A stretch of DNA of 64,000 nt from Cyprinodon diabolis (taxonomy: Eukaryota > Chordata > Actinopteri > Cyprinodontiformes > Cyprinodontidae), in NCBI GenBank assembly GCA_030533445.1, contig CM060064.1, positions 40,761,287-40,825,286 of the forward strand. The letters run 5' to 3'. Of the stretch, positions 1-13,292 are shown piece by piece (within the stretch, counting starts at the first letter, position 1; each line of letters begins with the position of its first letter). Under the pieces are notes generated by a model that ran no database searches, was not told the origin of the DNA, and worked only from the letters and a program-made list of their open reading frames with translations. The position numbers were made by a program, and so were the translations under genes.

Positions 1-2931
1 GCAGAGCAGCCCCTTCCCGTTTCGAGACAAATGTTTATTATTAGTAAAAAAATGATCATGTGGTAACACCTGCCCATAAAAGGCTGATATATTCAGAGCA
101 ATTCCTATTCATATATGAAATTGTGGCAAAAGAGGCTGGATGAGGTACAAAGTTGTTATTGTTATTTTATACTACAGTCATAAAATATGTTTTTGCCACA
201 TGCATTCATATATTAAATGCTTCAGTACATCCCAACTTGACCCTGTTTTTACAGAGCTGTTATACTGTCTCTGCATGAGCCTCTGATCTTTTGTTTGTTT
301 GTGGTCTACTTGCTGACCTTTTTCCCCCCTCCCCATGGTCTGGGTCACCAAGCTGGCCCAAGGACCCTAACTGTCACCACCAATCAGCTTCCCCTTTACA
401 ATTTGTCATGACCAATCAGAGTGCCTCAGGTCTGAGGGAGGTTTAGTGGCTTCCCTTTCCAACATGATTTGGGTTAGACAAAAGCCCACAGGGGTCAGCG
501 GGACGCCAGCCCTTGGCATTGAGAAGCCATTACCCCAAAACAGTTGGCCACACACATGCATACACACTGAAACACACACTCAAACATGAGCAAATAAAAA
601 AATACAATTAGGGGAACTTAATTCTTAACTCGTTGAGGATCCACATCGTTTACTAAAGGAGCTGGACTCATCCTATTCTATATTGGGTCATGTTGGCAGA
701 CAGACAACAGACATATTTTCTCACTAAAACAAACAGTGAGGAATCTTCTTATATAACATGTTCAGGTTATTTGGTCTGTTTTGTCTTTTTGGACTTTTGA
801 TCCTGTCTGGTAGAAACCCAGTCTGAGTCTGAAGTCAACATTTTCAGTCCAATAACACAGGACCTCTTTGTCAGTCCTTGGCTCAAATTGGTCAAAAGTA
901 TTTAAGGCTGTTACCTATATTTCTACTGCCACTGAGATTTGCTTTCTTAGCCTTCATTTTATTTTTAAGGGAATTGTTTATGTTAAAATTTTCAATATGA
1001 GGAAGACTGAATTTTCCACAAGGCTGCCCTGCACTGGATGTTTTGCTTTGTAAGGGGTTCTCTGTAAAGAGGCAGCCATGAGATTTGTATTAATAAGGAA
1101 TGAAATAAGTGTACCCAACAAAGTGACTTGCAAATTAATCTGCTTTAATCACACTCTGATCTTCTTGTTCACTTGGATCATTTGTTCGTTTTGAATCCTA
1201 CTGAAAACAACAATGATCAACGCTCCCATTTAGAAAAAGCTGAAAGTTTTAAAGTCAGGCTCTTCAGATGTATGATGTGCGCATCAAAACTAGTGCGGCC
1301 TAATGAGGTGGTCTTGGTTCGGTTCCTGCTGAACTTTGGTGCGTACTAGTGTCTCGGTTTTGCACTTTTCTGTTCTGTTTATGTTTTCTTTTTTTAGTTA
1401 TCATTGGCTTCATTTCCATTTTGTGTCCTTCTAGTTGTTTTCTGGTTATGTTTGAGGTTTTATGTGTTTCTTGTTTACCCACTGTTGCCGTCTTGTGTCA
1501 GTCTCTTTGCTCCCTACTAGATTCTTCTGTCCACCCCTGCCTCCCAATCCCTTGATTATACCAGTCCTTGTTCTGTTTGGCATATATACTCCTCCTCTTC
1601 AGTTTATGTTGGCTGGTTTCTCGTCGTTTCTTTGCTTCTCATGTGTGTTTTCCTTAAGGTCTCCTGGTTTTTGGTTTTCAGTATTTTGTTTTAGGACTTT
1701 GCTTCTGTGTGCCTTTGGCACATTAAATCTGCAAGAAACCGCCTCAGTTATAAAATTCTCCACTCAATCAGATGCATACACTGAAGTTTTGCATTTGAAA
1801 ACATCAGCATTGACATACCCCTGCATGCTAAGATTGTAAAAAGTTGGAAAAAAGTAGGGAAATAGATTTTTCCAGGATAAATTCATACATGTCTTTTTTC
1901 CATATGTAGCCATATAAAAAACTCTGTGAAGTTAAGTCTCCTACCTTCTCCTGTTAACTCCACTCACTTCCTACAGCCAATGCTTATTCATGTTTAGCTG
2001 GACGTATGTTTAGCTGTCTGTTTTGTCTGTTGAACTAGTGACTATTTGTCATATTTATTGCAGTTGCATATTGGTTATATTCTGCATAGCCATGTTTGTT
2101 AACCTAACTCCAAATATAAAACCATAAATAAACCAGTGCAACCATTAAGTCTAAAGCTTTGCTTGGTATCTAAGTTGTGTATTTTATATTTCAACAGCAA
2201 TGAACTCTAATATCTGACAGGTAAACCACCAATGTACTGCGATGTACTTTCTGCAGTTATGACATAGTGACCAGGCAGCTTTAAAATAATCTGTCAGTCA
2301 AGGAGTTTCTCTTCGTTAATCCAATTAACCTAAAGAGGTGTTGAAAGGGAGACAGTTCCTTTTAATTGGAGCTCAGTTCAGTGATGCACTGTGAGGATTC
2401 TGGCAGAATGACACCACTGTGTGACTAAAAAAATGTACCTGAGCTCTGAATCGGCTGTCCATTGTAAACAAATTTGAGTCTGCTGAAAGCACAGAGGAGA
2501 TTAAATGACATGTAGAGGATTCTTGTGAAATCAGTCCAGATGGCGAGGTAATGTAGAGTAAATAACGATCCCTCCTGGCTTGTGGTTGTTTGCAGACAGT
2601 TTTACAGCAATTAATGTTCTGCTGCTAATGGAAACTATTCCTGCCTTTGTTCTTCATGCATTCCAAGAGTGGGGTCAAGTTATATATCAAAATAATTTAT
2701 TATTAAAAGATTTCTTTCTGGATTCTGCCATTTAATATCTCCCTTCAGATTACAAACAAACCATTAAATTTCTGAAATAAAATCAAACTTGCACAAAAAA
2801 CAGTTTTGGCGGTGAGGAAAAAATGGATTAAATACTTCTCACATCTGTTTAATCTCTATCATAATTGTCTAAATTAGGCTTGTTTTGTGTGGAGTTTGCA
2901 GGAAGGTCTTATGGTTTAATATGGTCTGAAC

Positions 2932-3145
2932 CAGGGATGCTCAAGTCCAGTCCTCAAGAGCTACCATCCTGTAACTTTTAGATGCATCTCTTCTCTAGCA
3001 CACCTTAAACTAAAGCCCCAATTCCCTCATTTAGCTCAGCAGAGGTGTGGTAACGAGCCACTCATTTGATTCAGGTGTGTTAAAAATGGTTGCATCAAAT
3101 AGCTGCAGGATAGTAGCTCTGGAGGACTGGACTTGAGCACCCCTG
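2932..3145. mobile_element. hAT-type MITE, 214 bp
   Basis: The ends are inverted repeats of about 33 bp that begin CAGGGATGCTCAAG and end CTTGAGCACCCCTG, with two mismatches between the arms. Perfect 8-bp target duplications GTCTGAAC flank it at 2924-2931 and 3146-3153. An 8-bp duplication with CAG termini is the signature of hAT transposons. The interior has no coding capacity, so the element depends on a transposase from elsewhere. Confidence 0.88.
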
Positions 3146-5027
3146 GTCTGAACTATGACTAAACAGTCATGAAACAAGTCATAGCAGTCCAGACACCTAT
3201 CAGCATCTCTTGGCTCCAATTACCCCTTGAACCAAGATGATGTGGAATTAAATCATCCTCAGGGAATGTGTCTTTTGAGGCAACAGTACAAGGATAAATA
3301 AAATGTCTCTGAGGTATGATTCATTCTTGACAACAGACTGTCACAGTGAGAATTAAAGTCAGTTTATCAGAGGCCATAAAAGAGTCTTCTTCTTTCTGTC
3401 ATCTCCAGCTAGTGTCTTTCATCATCATTTCCCATCAATCACTGAAAATGTCACCTACTCCCTCTCTTTATGCTCCTGTCTCTGTTTTTTTGCTGTCATT
3501 TTCTTTTTCTACCCGTCTCTCATCTCCACCTCGCCCCATTAACATCTGTCATCCCTTTTTGATGTAAGGCTGACTTTCCTAGACTAGCTTATGGTCTGTC
3601 ATGATCAGAGCATAAACGTTAAGTTTCAGATGTAACACCATTGCATTATCCAGGCTAGCCCAGCTTTAGTCATAAAGCACTAACAAAATTACTGGACATA
3701 AAAAAGGAGACTAAAAATATGAAACAGAATATAATGAAGATGAAATACATGTACAGTAGACAATACTGAATGCAAACAGACAAAATAATAAAATCCAGAT
3801 AAGACGAACATTTTATTGTCTTGGTTAAAAGCAAAGCCAGAAAAGTGGGTCTTAAAATGAGCTCTAAAAATGTCAAGTGAGGAGGTTGTTTTAATTTGTA
3901 ATAGAATAGCTTTGCTCAATTTGGGTGACCAAGCTGCGACCTTTTGGGCAGTTCCTGTTTCATGACCCACAGCTGTTTTCATTCGTGTCTATTTAGATCC
4001 TCTTTGTTTTCATTCTGTTGATTGTCCTTCACTCGTTTCTATGTAGCTCATCATTTCTCAGCAGAATTTCATTTCTGGGTTTTGTTTCCTTCTGCTGGAT
4101 TCTTCTGTTAGACTCTTTAATGTTACATTACAGTAAACCTTGTTTCTGTAAGATCTTAAGTTTCCTTTTTAAGATTTGTCTAGATCATTATTCTTACTCA
4201 GTCCATTTCAGTTTGTGTCTGTATCAACCTCAAAACGCTCCAATTATGCAACAATCCATTCCCATTGCTCAAAAATTGGTTGAAAACACATTGAAAATAT
4301 GACATGATTTATGCCAAAATGATTTCTACATTAGGTATAAAAGTGAAGAGTGAGAAGATATTGCAAAGACGTTGTAAACTCAATTTTCAACCTCTTTTCA
4401 ATGTCTATTATTGGACTAAATCTGGGACAAATCAGACAGACCAAACAGCCCAATTTTCAACAACTATTTCTAGACTAAATCAAAGCTAAGTCTAACCAAC
4501 CAGGTTTAAGCCTAAAAACAGTGTTAGGTGTCACTGGTTAATCATAATATGCCAGAATAAGAATTACTTTATAAATCAATTTCAGAAAATTATTTTCTTG
4601 CATTAAACAATTTGAAAGGTGAATTTTAGGTGCGCATCAAAACCTGAATCTTTTTAGACTTATAACATCAATTCTTGGTGAGAATAATTGTCTAAATGAG
4701 AACTGGAGAACTGTGTACTGGAATAAGGTTGGTGAGTGGATGCTAGCCTTAAAAGGAGTGTTGTTGTCTTATTCCCTGGCTTCTCACCTGATGGGTTTAA
4801 CAGCAGTGGATTTTGAGAGTGCTGGATGGATTACCCCGAGGATGACCCTAAATGTTTCGAATAAACTCACATTTTTCCAGTAGTCATATTCATTTCAGTG
4901 ACAAGTGGCTGGATAAGAGTGTCAAAGAAAAACTAACAAACACCAATGTGAAAACTTTTAGGCTTTTACATGTTTGAGCAAAATTGACCAAAATTCTCAT
5001 CCTTTACCAATCTAGAGATATGCTTAC

Positions 5028-5872
5028 TGTAATGAAGCAGGACAGAAGGACCAAGTATTCAAGGTGAGACAGACAGTGGGATAATTCAAAGTGTTTATTA
5101 AGATAGAGATTGGGCTGGATCTGGTAGGGTGGGGCACCGCCCATCACTGGAAATCTGGTTTAAGAGAAACACAGTTTAACAATCATGATAATCTGACAGA
5201 GAATGATTATCCATATGAGTCACTAACCTGGTTTAGCAGTTCAGTAAATCTTCATAGGACAAGGCAGGATCCAGCCGGTGGGCTGCTAACGACATGTGGC
5301 GGGCACCGCCCAGAGTGTCCCAGATGGTGCAGTCCCAGAGAACGAGCAGGTGGCTGAGCCAGGTCAGGGAAACAGATCAGAACAGGAAGGCTCAGAGGTC
5401 CAGGAGTTTGGGGCCCAGTCCGGAATACCGATGAGAACAGGAACAGGCTGCTTCAGAGTTCCATGGGTCCACAGATAGTTCAGGCAGAACTTTCAGATGG
5501 AAACAGGCAGGCTCAGTGGTTGAGAAGCAGAACAGATCAGGATATCAGGAACACTACAGAGCGCTATAACCGCTCTCTCCACTGAGCCAAGACAGGACCA
5601 GGCATCCTCAGTGGATAAGAGGCAGATCAGGATGAGGAAATAAGAAACACTTCGGAAAAAAAACAAAAAAAAACACCTTCTCCACTGGTCCCCAAGAACG
5701 AGCACTAGAACAAGAGCAAGAACACCAATAATCTGGCCACAATGGCTGGGACTGAGCCATATGAATTGAAGCAGCAGCAGGTGGATTAGATGAGCAGTAA
5801 TGAACAACCGGTAGAGTTAGACAGGTGAATGGATGAGCAATTAGGGCAGCCATCGGAGCCAAGATCATGACA
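5028..5872 (-). mobile_element. Solo LTR of a retrotransposon
   Basis: The segment runs from TGTAATGAAGC to GATCATGACA, so it has TG...CA ends on either strand. Perfect 5-bp target duplications CTTAC lie at 5023-5027 and 5873-5877. Read on the minus strand there is an AATAAA signal near the end (complement of about 5095-5100), which fixes the orientation. No internal region or second LTR is present, so recombination between two LTRs probably removed the body. The short open frames inside are not convincing as genes. Confidence 0.85.
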
Positions 5873-7353
5873 CTTACTGCACATATCTTTCCCAAAACGA
5901 AACACAAAAGGTAGACCTTTAGTATATCCATTTTAGGTGAGGACTGCCTAATACAATGTTACTTTAGCAGTGTGTCCTAAAGACTCCTTAAATGTAACAG
6001 TTTGCCACAACAATACAGGAAGTATTCAAACATTTACCACCAAATACCAGCGTTCGCTTTTCCCTCGCCAACCCTTAAATCAAGAAATTAGTTTAAAGTA
6101 TTTCTACACACCTTAAAATACCCAAATTGATGACGTCATGTCCCATAACAAAAGATGATTTTATTATCTAAAATGTTGTTAATTTGTTTCACTCCCTTGT
6201 GATTGCAACATCCCTTAATGTGATGTTTTTTTTTGCCACTCAGCAATTATTTCATAAACATTTATAAGGAGTTTTATCATCTTTAAAAAGTGTTACTATG
6301 ACAAGTTTTCACCTTTTTTATACCACTACGTTTCAGGGATATACATGCAAAGCTTAAAAGTGTATTTTCCTATGTATAATAATTATTTCTTTTTGCTTAA
6401 TCTTTTATCAATAACAATTCTTATAGTAGTAGAAATTGTTAAATATTACTAATGAGCAACTTTTTATAAATTGATATAAACTGCAGGTTATGGATTCAAA
6501 AAGGTGTGCTTTAATCTTTCCCCAAATTATCTACCTGATCATGCATCTATAACCTCACTGTTCTACTCAGTCACACTTTATGGAAAATAAACTTCCAGAA
6601 ACTCCTGGTTGTAGCTCCACAGCACTCAGTGATATCCTTAAAGATATCCTCACATATGCCACTAAGAGGAGGTTATCAAGCAAAGCTTCTTATGGGGCCA
6701 GCAGAGCCTTTACAACTCAGCAGGAGATCATGATGGGATAGTAACTCTGACCTCTAGTATGATTTTGTTTCTCCATCTAAACCAGGAACCTCTATTTTTC
6801 TTCCTTCTGTGCCTACAGTGTATTTATATCTTCTTAACAGACTAATCTTTGTATGTTTTTTACATGAGAAATAAACAGGTAATAAAGAGTACAATAGTTT
6901 CCCTTGTTTGTTTGCTATCTCGATTCCATTCGAATGGTGAAGTAAAATCTTTCATTGTTGACATTTTTTTTATAAAATTTTTTTGTATTAGCCGGATTTA
7001 GTCTGTTGTCTCAAGTGAGTAAATTCAGTTTTGCAACTAGAGGAATATTTTATATTTCTTTCTTAATTTAATATAAAATCAGACCTGACTATTCATGGCA
7101 ACGATCCAAAGCTATTGAGCCCATTATAGCCTTTCATGAAGTCCAAGATGAGTTACTCTTTAAGTCCCTTAATGTACAACAATTGATGTCCTGCTAGGCT
7201 CATAACTGGTGTTGCCCTGAGTACCGGCACCAAAAATTTAGATGAAGTTTATTAAAAAATAGCTTGAAATTATATTAAAAGTTTTCCTAACGTAAGCATT
7301 TATCAGTGTCAAGGATCAGACCAAATATTTTAAACAAGCGTACGTTTCCACTC

Positions 7354-7355
<2 letters not shown>

Positions 7356-7441
<86 letters not shown>
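7356..7441. repeat. (AT)n microsatellite, about 85 bp
   Basis: Uninterrupted alternating A and T. The two overlapping frames here encode only Ile-Tyr repeats and are not genes. Confidence 0.97.
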
Positions 7442-7446
<5 letters not shown>

Positions 7447-7506
7447 CCTAACTTTTCTAACAGGTCATTTTTATGTTTGCAGAAATAAAACATTTTACTG
7501 GCACTA

Positions 7507-7650
7507 TTCAGTTCAGTTCAGATTATTTATATATCTCCTATTCACAAAACATGTAATCTCAAGGCACTTTACAGTTCAGCCAGATCATACAGTCAAATTG
7601 CTTCCAAGTTTTCTATCTAAGGAAAACGAGCTGATTGCATCGACTCATTG
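7507..7650 (+). repeat. Dispersed retroposon-like repeat fragment
   Basis: Contains the blocks TTCAGATTATTTATATA, CATGTAATCTCAAGGCACTTTACAG and GATCATACAGTCAAATTG, which recur with small changes at 31106-31220. This text is common in teleost intronic repeats. The family was not identified. Confidence 0.6.
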
Positions 7651-9674
7651 ATAATACTTAGGCACATAACATCAATACTTTTACATTATAAGGTATTCTT
7701 ATTACATACTGAGTCAATCAGCCACACAGAACAGTTGATTTGGTTGTCAAATAATTGTTATATATCAAGAAGCCTTAAATGTTGTAGCTTAAATGTAGTC
7801 AGAGGAATTTGGAACTAAACGTGTTTTGAGCAGGAGTTAACATCTAAATCATGGCTGATATTCACTGGGTTTCTACCCTCTAAGCACAGAGAAGCTGATT
7901 AGCTCAGTGTGATAGAAAATAAACACTTTAAAGGTAAAAGTTTTAAGATAACTCACAGGAGTTTTCTTCCCACTCTTGGCAAATCATTCCTGCTGAGATG
8001 AGAACAAAATGTTCTCAAGAAGAAAGATAAAATCCCCCACACATAATATATAAAACAACGTCTTAAAACCCTTTTTCAAATCAAACTGGCTCAAAATATA
8101 TTAATATTTTCACATTTTCTTTAGAACCAACAGAGATTTTACTGAGTTAGCTGTTCAGAAAAAAAAAAGAAGTCAAATGAAAATGTAATACAATCCCATT
8201 TGGGAAACACGTCCAGTTCTTTATTTATTTCTACTCATCACCTGACAGATCTGATCCTGCTGAGCTGAGGTTGTTAAGTTGCCTTGTAAGGTTGTAATAG
8301 CAACTATTGCAAAAGATTAACTGGGGGTATTAGTATCCTGTCCACATAATACTGTGTCTTAGCCAATATTCCTTGAGATTGTGCTGTTTATTCCTGCTAA
8401 TGGTATTTTTTTTTTTTTTTGTACAATAGTTTGTATGGTTGGTTCTTCTTTAGAGAGTTGGATAATCCCTCAGACCTTAAATATGCATGTACGATGAAAT
8501 AGTGATCCTACGTTTAGGTAAAGAATTGAATGTGCATCTTATTTTTCCACATGGTGGTTCTCCAATGGACTGGGAACTGCCTGAGTTAGTCCACAGTGTA
8601 TGCTCCCATTGATCTGTGACAACTGGGTTATACGACAACTGCAAACCTGCTGCATCACCCACAGTTACCACTACGGATAATCAGTTGTACACTATTAACG
8701 TCATGGTTCAGACCAGAATCAAATCCAATCAAACTTTATGTATGCAGCAACTTCTAACAATGCATTGATCAAATTACTTTACAGCTTAAAAACAAACACA
8801 GAATACATTAAAACAAAGACAGTATCAAGGAAAATTAAAAAAATATATATGTTAAAAGAAAAATATCAAAGTCTAGAAGTAATTTTTTTTTTCAATTCAT
8901 AGGTCTTAAGCTTGACTTTGAATAGAGGCAGGTCAGTGATGGGAGTGTAGCTTATAAGGAAGAATATTCGTCAAAGCTGGACAAACCACTGGAACACAGA
9001 TTTCCCCTTTGTCGCTTACCCCAAGAGCAAAGAACCTTTAAGGCCATTCAACTCTGCTGCACTGGTATATTTTCAAAAGGTTACATAGGATGTTCTCAGC
9101 TTATTGAATAACTTAATAAAATAAACAAATAACAGCTTTTTAAAAAGTATCCTGAATTGAAAAAAGGGCCATTGAAGAGATTAAGAGAGACAGTTTCAAA
9201 GCTCTACAAACAGAGAACAAAACTATAAAATTAAAGTTGTATACTAACACAATATACCTATATAATTGATAAGTTAGTACTTTTTAAATAAAAAAGCAGT
9301 TAAGAATATTTAATTCAATTTATTAGAAAGTATTTATACCAGAAATTTTAAATTTGGCCCCAGTTTAAAACCGAACGATTGTGTTGCACAATGTTTCCTC
9401 AGTTTTTACTTTCATATTAGTGTTTATTATGACTTGAAGACTCAGAATCAGATTTAGAATAGTCAAGAAAGACTGACCCCTTCTTATCTGAGGATATTTC
9501 TTACTTTGGGAAAAGTCCATCTGTATCTCAATTAATATCTCAAAATGTGTAAATCCATTGTAGTATTGCATCTGCCTGCCAGTTGATGAATGGTTTGCAT
9601 ATTACACATTTTTAGCATATATTTTTAAAATGGCATTTTTCTCTTCAGTACATGTTAAAAAATGTGGATTTTTT

Positions 9675-10445
9675 GGCTACATTCACACAGCAGCCTGAAG
9701 TTACCCACATCCAATTTTTTTTGCCCATACAGTAGCAGCCAGTCCTTCCCAGTCAAACACCAGCCAAATGGCAGCTAACTTCCAGCCACTGGTCTTCTCC
9801 TGGGCGTGCATATTTTTTTACTTTGACTCCAATCTTTCACTGAATTACAGGGTCTGACCAGGAGAAGGCACTTGTGTTTAGATCTTAATCTCCACAAATC
9901 ATGACAGAAAGAATATTTTAGTACAAAGACTGATGTTTAAAAATTAATTGTAGGGGATCAGCCAAGGGCCCATCAAGGAAAGTAGGGAAATTTTGAAAGT
10001 CTACTACTGTGTGCAACCTGTATCTGCTCTTTTCATGGCAGTCTGAGCAACGCAGATCTGATTTTTCCAATGCGATCCAGGCCACTTGGCTATGTGGTCC
10101 TAAATTCGATATCAATGTGATCTTTTCAAATTCAACCTGTGTGTGAACAGCCAGATTGCACTCATCTGACCTGAACGTCATTAATACTCAACAGAAGTCA
10201 CTATTCTGCGTCTTGCTGTGAAGAATAAATGGAGGACTGCTAGATGCATATACATGTTTACTTCCGTAAACACAGAGCATGCTTGCTTGTGACGTCATTG
10301 CGTCCTCTACTGCGCACGTGGGACACTTACTTTGTATGAATGCAGTCTACACAGGAGATCACATACAAGTCCCATATATTTTGAAAAGTGAACAGCCACG
10401 CAAAAATCAGAATTGAGCTTTAAGGCCTGCAGTGTGAACATAGCC
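9675..10445. mobile_element. Old terminal-inverted-repeat DNA element
   Basis: The left end reads GGCTACATTCACACAGCAG. The right end, read on the other strand, gives GGCTATGTTCACACTGCAG, so the two pair as inverted repeats. No clean target duplication is visible and no transposase frame is present. It is probably a degraded non-autonomous hAT-like element. The superfamily is a guess. Confidence 0.55.
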
Positions 10446-12063
10446 TAAGAGACAGACAAACTTGCAGTTACTTCTGTTGTAAGATACTTGAGGAAGATAA
10501 TTGTTATGGCTGCATTGCCTCAATCTTCTTGATGTGATCTTCAATTATTGAGGTTACAGCTTTCTTACATCTGTCCAGACATTGTTTTGTCTGAGTCTCC
10601 CTGAGATCATCACCCCACCCGTGCACTGAACCCCCAAATCCATTCCCTCTTCAAACCAGTAATCCCTAATCCCAGATACACGCCACTCAAGTACATTAGT
10701 GAATTATTGCTTAAATCTAGGAGAGGGAGCAACCCTAAAGCTGCTTTTTGTGCGGGATGGTTAGTCCGCCCTCAGATGAAGTAATCAACTGGAGGATACG
10801 GCCAATCGTGTGTCATTTTAATTTGTCTCATCCCCCAGATGCCTTGAGCTTGCACTGTTGATTTTGTAATGCTTGCAGTTTAAAGCATGAAGCAATAATG
10901 TGGCAGTTAAATATGTGTGATGCTTGACTAGTGGTATTTAAAAAGAAAAAAATTGAATGAAACGATGAATGTTAAGGAAATGATAAATGAAACATGTACG
11001 TACATGTATCAATTTGAATGGATATTTTTAATATTTGCTGTATTTGGTGAGGCTTTGAATTGAAATTACAAACTGTAATCCTATTATGTCCCATTTTAGG
11101 GTTATTATGTTTTGTATTGTGCAGCTTCCAGGAGTAGATTATAAGAAAAAGCCAGAAAACAACAAAAACATGCAGGTATTCTTCCAAAGTCGTTTATTAC
11201 CAAGATGTTTACTGCAGCTTTCAGGATTCTTCAACTTGATGGTGGTTAATTATAAGATGAAAGAGTAGAGCTGAGTTTGTAGCCATTTGAAGAGGAGTTT
11301 CTTTGCGGTCTTTGTCAAACAGTTTGCACTGGAGGTTCTTCAAAATGAAATGGCACAATTAATTTAAACTTGATTCCCAAATTTGTTTTAAATGGATGTT
11401 TGTATGTTGGCATAATTACCTGAGGTCTGGCTCTTGCTGTACAGATTGAATCTTCTCACCTGTGTTTCTATCAGGTTTTTAGGGTTTCTTTCCTCCATCA
11501 AAAGATATGCATGTTGTTGTATTTGTTGGTTGTAAATAGAATTTTTATATGAGCTTACTTATGTCTGTGTTTTGATTCCGTCAACAACTGGTGATCTGTC
11601 TGAGGTTTAATTCACCTCTCAGCTGTTAATTGGTTGAATATACTCTGGGTGCCTATAAATATAATACTGATTAAACTCGGAAAGCAAATAATCAAGTCTT
11701 TGAAATAATTCTTATAACACCACGAACTATATAATAAAATAAACAGGATATACCTGCAGTATATTTCATACTCTGCAGAAAGATGGTCAGGTCCTTTTTT
11801 TTTGTTAATTTTAGCTTCTCAAAGAGGAAGAAAAAGACTGTTTAACCTTAAAATATTGTAATGTAAGACAACACAAGAACCAATTCAGTTTTTTAAAGCG
11901 TTCTGCTGAGTGGTCATATTTGTTTAGATCGAAGGTAGAGGTGATGTGCAGGAGAACGGCTTTGCTAAAATATAATACTGTAAAACACAAGTTTGGTTTG
12001 GAGTTCAGATTTTATGCTGTACTTAGCATCTTAATTTAGCAGTTTTCACACCCAGCTTGGAAC

Positions 12064-12356
12064 TGTCAGGATCCGGGGCTTTGCCCACCAGAGGGCGCCG
12101 TGGATCCATGCCTGGGGAGTTTGGGCTCAGCATGGATCAGCTGTTTTCTATCTGCTGATTAAGGAAGCTCCCTATATAAGCTGAGTCTGAACTTCCCTCT
12201 GTGCTGGATCGTTTGTGTCTTACCTGTGCCACCATGCCTGTCTGAACCTGCATCCTGTAAGTCTGTCAACCGGTTCCAATAAAATACTGGACTTTTAATC
12301 CTCCCTCTGTGTCTGTGAGTCTGCATTTGGGCTAGTAAAACCATCGCATCATGACA
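12064..12356 (+). repeat. 5' LTR, 293 bp
   Basis: Starts TGTCAGGATCC and ends ATCATGACA. It contains a TATA-like CTATATAAG near 12172 and an AATAAA near 12280, consistent with U3 and R. It differs from the 3' LTR at about five bases plus one 1-bp indel. Confidence 0.88.
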
Positions 12357-12410
12357 GAACGATCCAGCCAACAGACTAGCCCAGCAGACTCCTTCTACGC
12401 GCTCCTGGAG

Positions 12411-12728
12411 AGCCCGCTCTGTGCCGTCTGGAGACCCCTGAGCCCGCTCTGTGCCGTCTGGAGACCCCTGAGCCCGCTCTGTGCCGTCTGGAGACCCCTG
12501 GGCCCGCTCTGTGCCGTCTGGAGACCCCTGAGCCTGCTCTGCGCCTTCCAGAGACTCCGGATGTGGAGCCACAATCGGTGGATCCCTCTGTTCCTGAGGT
12601 GGAGCCATAATCGGTGGTTCCCTCTGTTCCTGAGGTGGAGCCACAGTCGGTGGCTTCCTCTGTTGTGGATGCGGAGCCGCAGTCGGCGGCTTCCTCTGCT
12701 CTGGATGTGCAGCCGTAATGGGCGGACC
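12411..12728 (+). repeat. Two adjacent tandem arrays, 30-bp and 36-bp units
   Basis: Five 30-bp units (12411-12560, each beginning AGCCCGCTCTG or a variant) are followed directly by about four and a half 36-bp units (12561-12728, with the core GGAGCCACAATCGGTGG). The first three 30-bp units are identical. Unit lengths are multiples of three, so all frames stay open. This is the interior of the compact LTR element. Confidence 0.93.
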
Positions 12729-13000
12729 TGTTGCAGAGCAGCGGGAGCATAGACGGCGTCCTTCTCGGGGCTGCTTGCTGAAGCGGAGACAGTGTTTCTC
12801 CCGGTGCTTTCTGCTGAAGCGGAGGTGACGCCCTCCTCCAAGGCCCCTGCAGCTTCTGAGACTCTGCTCTGCTGCCGGTTTCATGGCCGGCCACCTGAGA
12901 CTCTTCCTGGCATCCCTGGTTCGCCCTTCGCCCTCCATGGGCAAGTTGTTGTTTTTTTTTCTTTGGGGCGTCTGGAATCCGCCCTTGAGGGGGGGGGTAC

Positions 13001-13292
13001 TGTCAGGATCCTTGGCTTTGCCCACCAGAGGGCGCCGTGGATCCATGCCTGGGGAGTTTAGGCTCAGCATGGATCAGCTGTTTTCTATCTGCTGATTAAG
13101 GAAGCTCCCTATATAAGCTGAGTCTGAACTTCCCTCTGTGCTGGATCGTTTGTGTCTTACCTGTGGCACCATGCCTGTCTGAACCTGCATCCTGTAAGTC
13201 TGTCCACCGGTTCCAATAAAATACTGGACTTTTAATCCTCCCTCTGTGTCTGTGAGTCTGCATTTGGGCTAGTAAACCATCGCATCATGACA
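13001..13292 (+). repeat. 3' LTR, 292 bp
   Basis: Direct copy of the 5' LTR with the same TGTCAGGATCC start and ATCATGACA end. It is followed by the GGAAC target duplication. The small divergence from the 5' LTR points to a fairly recent insertion. Confidence 0.88.

Larger units (their letters stand above)
12064..13292 (+). mobile_element. Compact non-autonomous LTR retrotransposon
   Basis: Two direct LTRs (12064-12356 and 13001-13292) bound a body of only 644 bp. A perfect 5-bp target duplication GGAAC lies at 12059-12063 and 13293-13297. A purine tract (TTGAGGGGGGGGG) ends two bases before the right LTR and is the likely plus-strand primer. The body has a short frame starting at the LTR edge (MTERSSQQTSPADSF), which looks like a gag start, then runs into two tandem-repeat arrays. 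No protease, reverse transcriptase or integrase is present, so mobilisation must rely on a related full element. Long open frames occur on both strands over the arrays because the repeat units are multiples of three. I treat the 303-residue minus-strand frame as an artefact. Confidence 0.88.

Noticed and set aside
1290..1760. 125-residue plus-strand frame rich in Cys, Leu and Phe
   Set aside because: T-rich sequence that resembles a worn retroelement tail; no start context, domain or splice signals.
1277..4643. Shared 14-mer GTGCGCATCAAAAC at 1277 and 4630
   Set aside because: No similarity extends beyond it and no element ends are visible; probably chance.
12159..13070. 303-residue minus-strand frame
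   Set aside because: It crosses tandem arrays and the right LTR of a non-autonomous element. Unit lengths divisible by three keep all frames open, and the protein has no family motifs.
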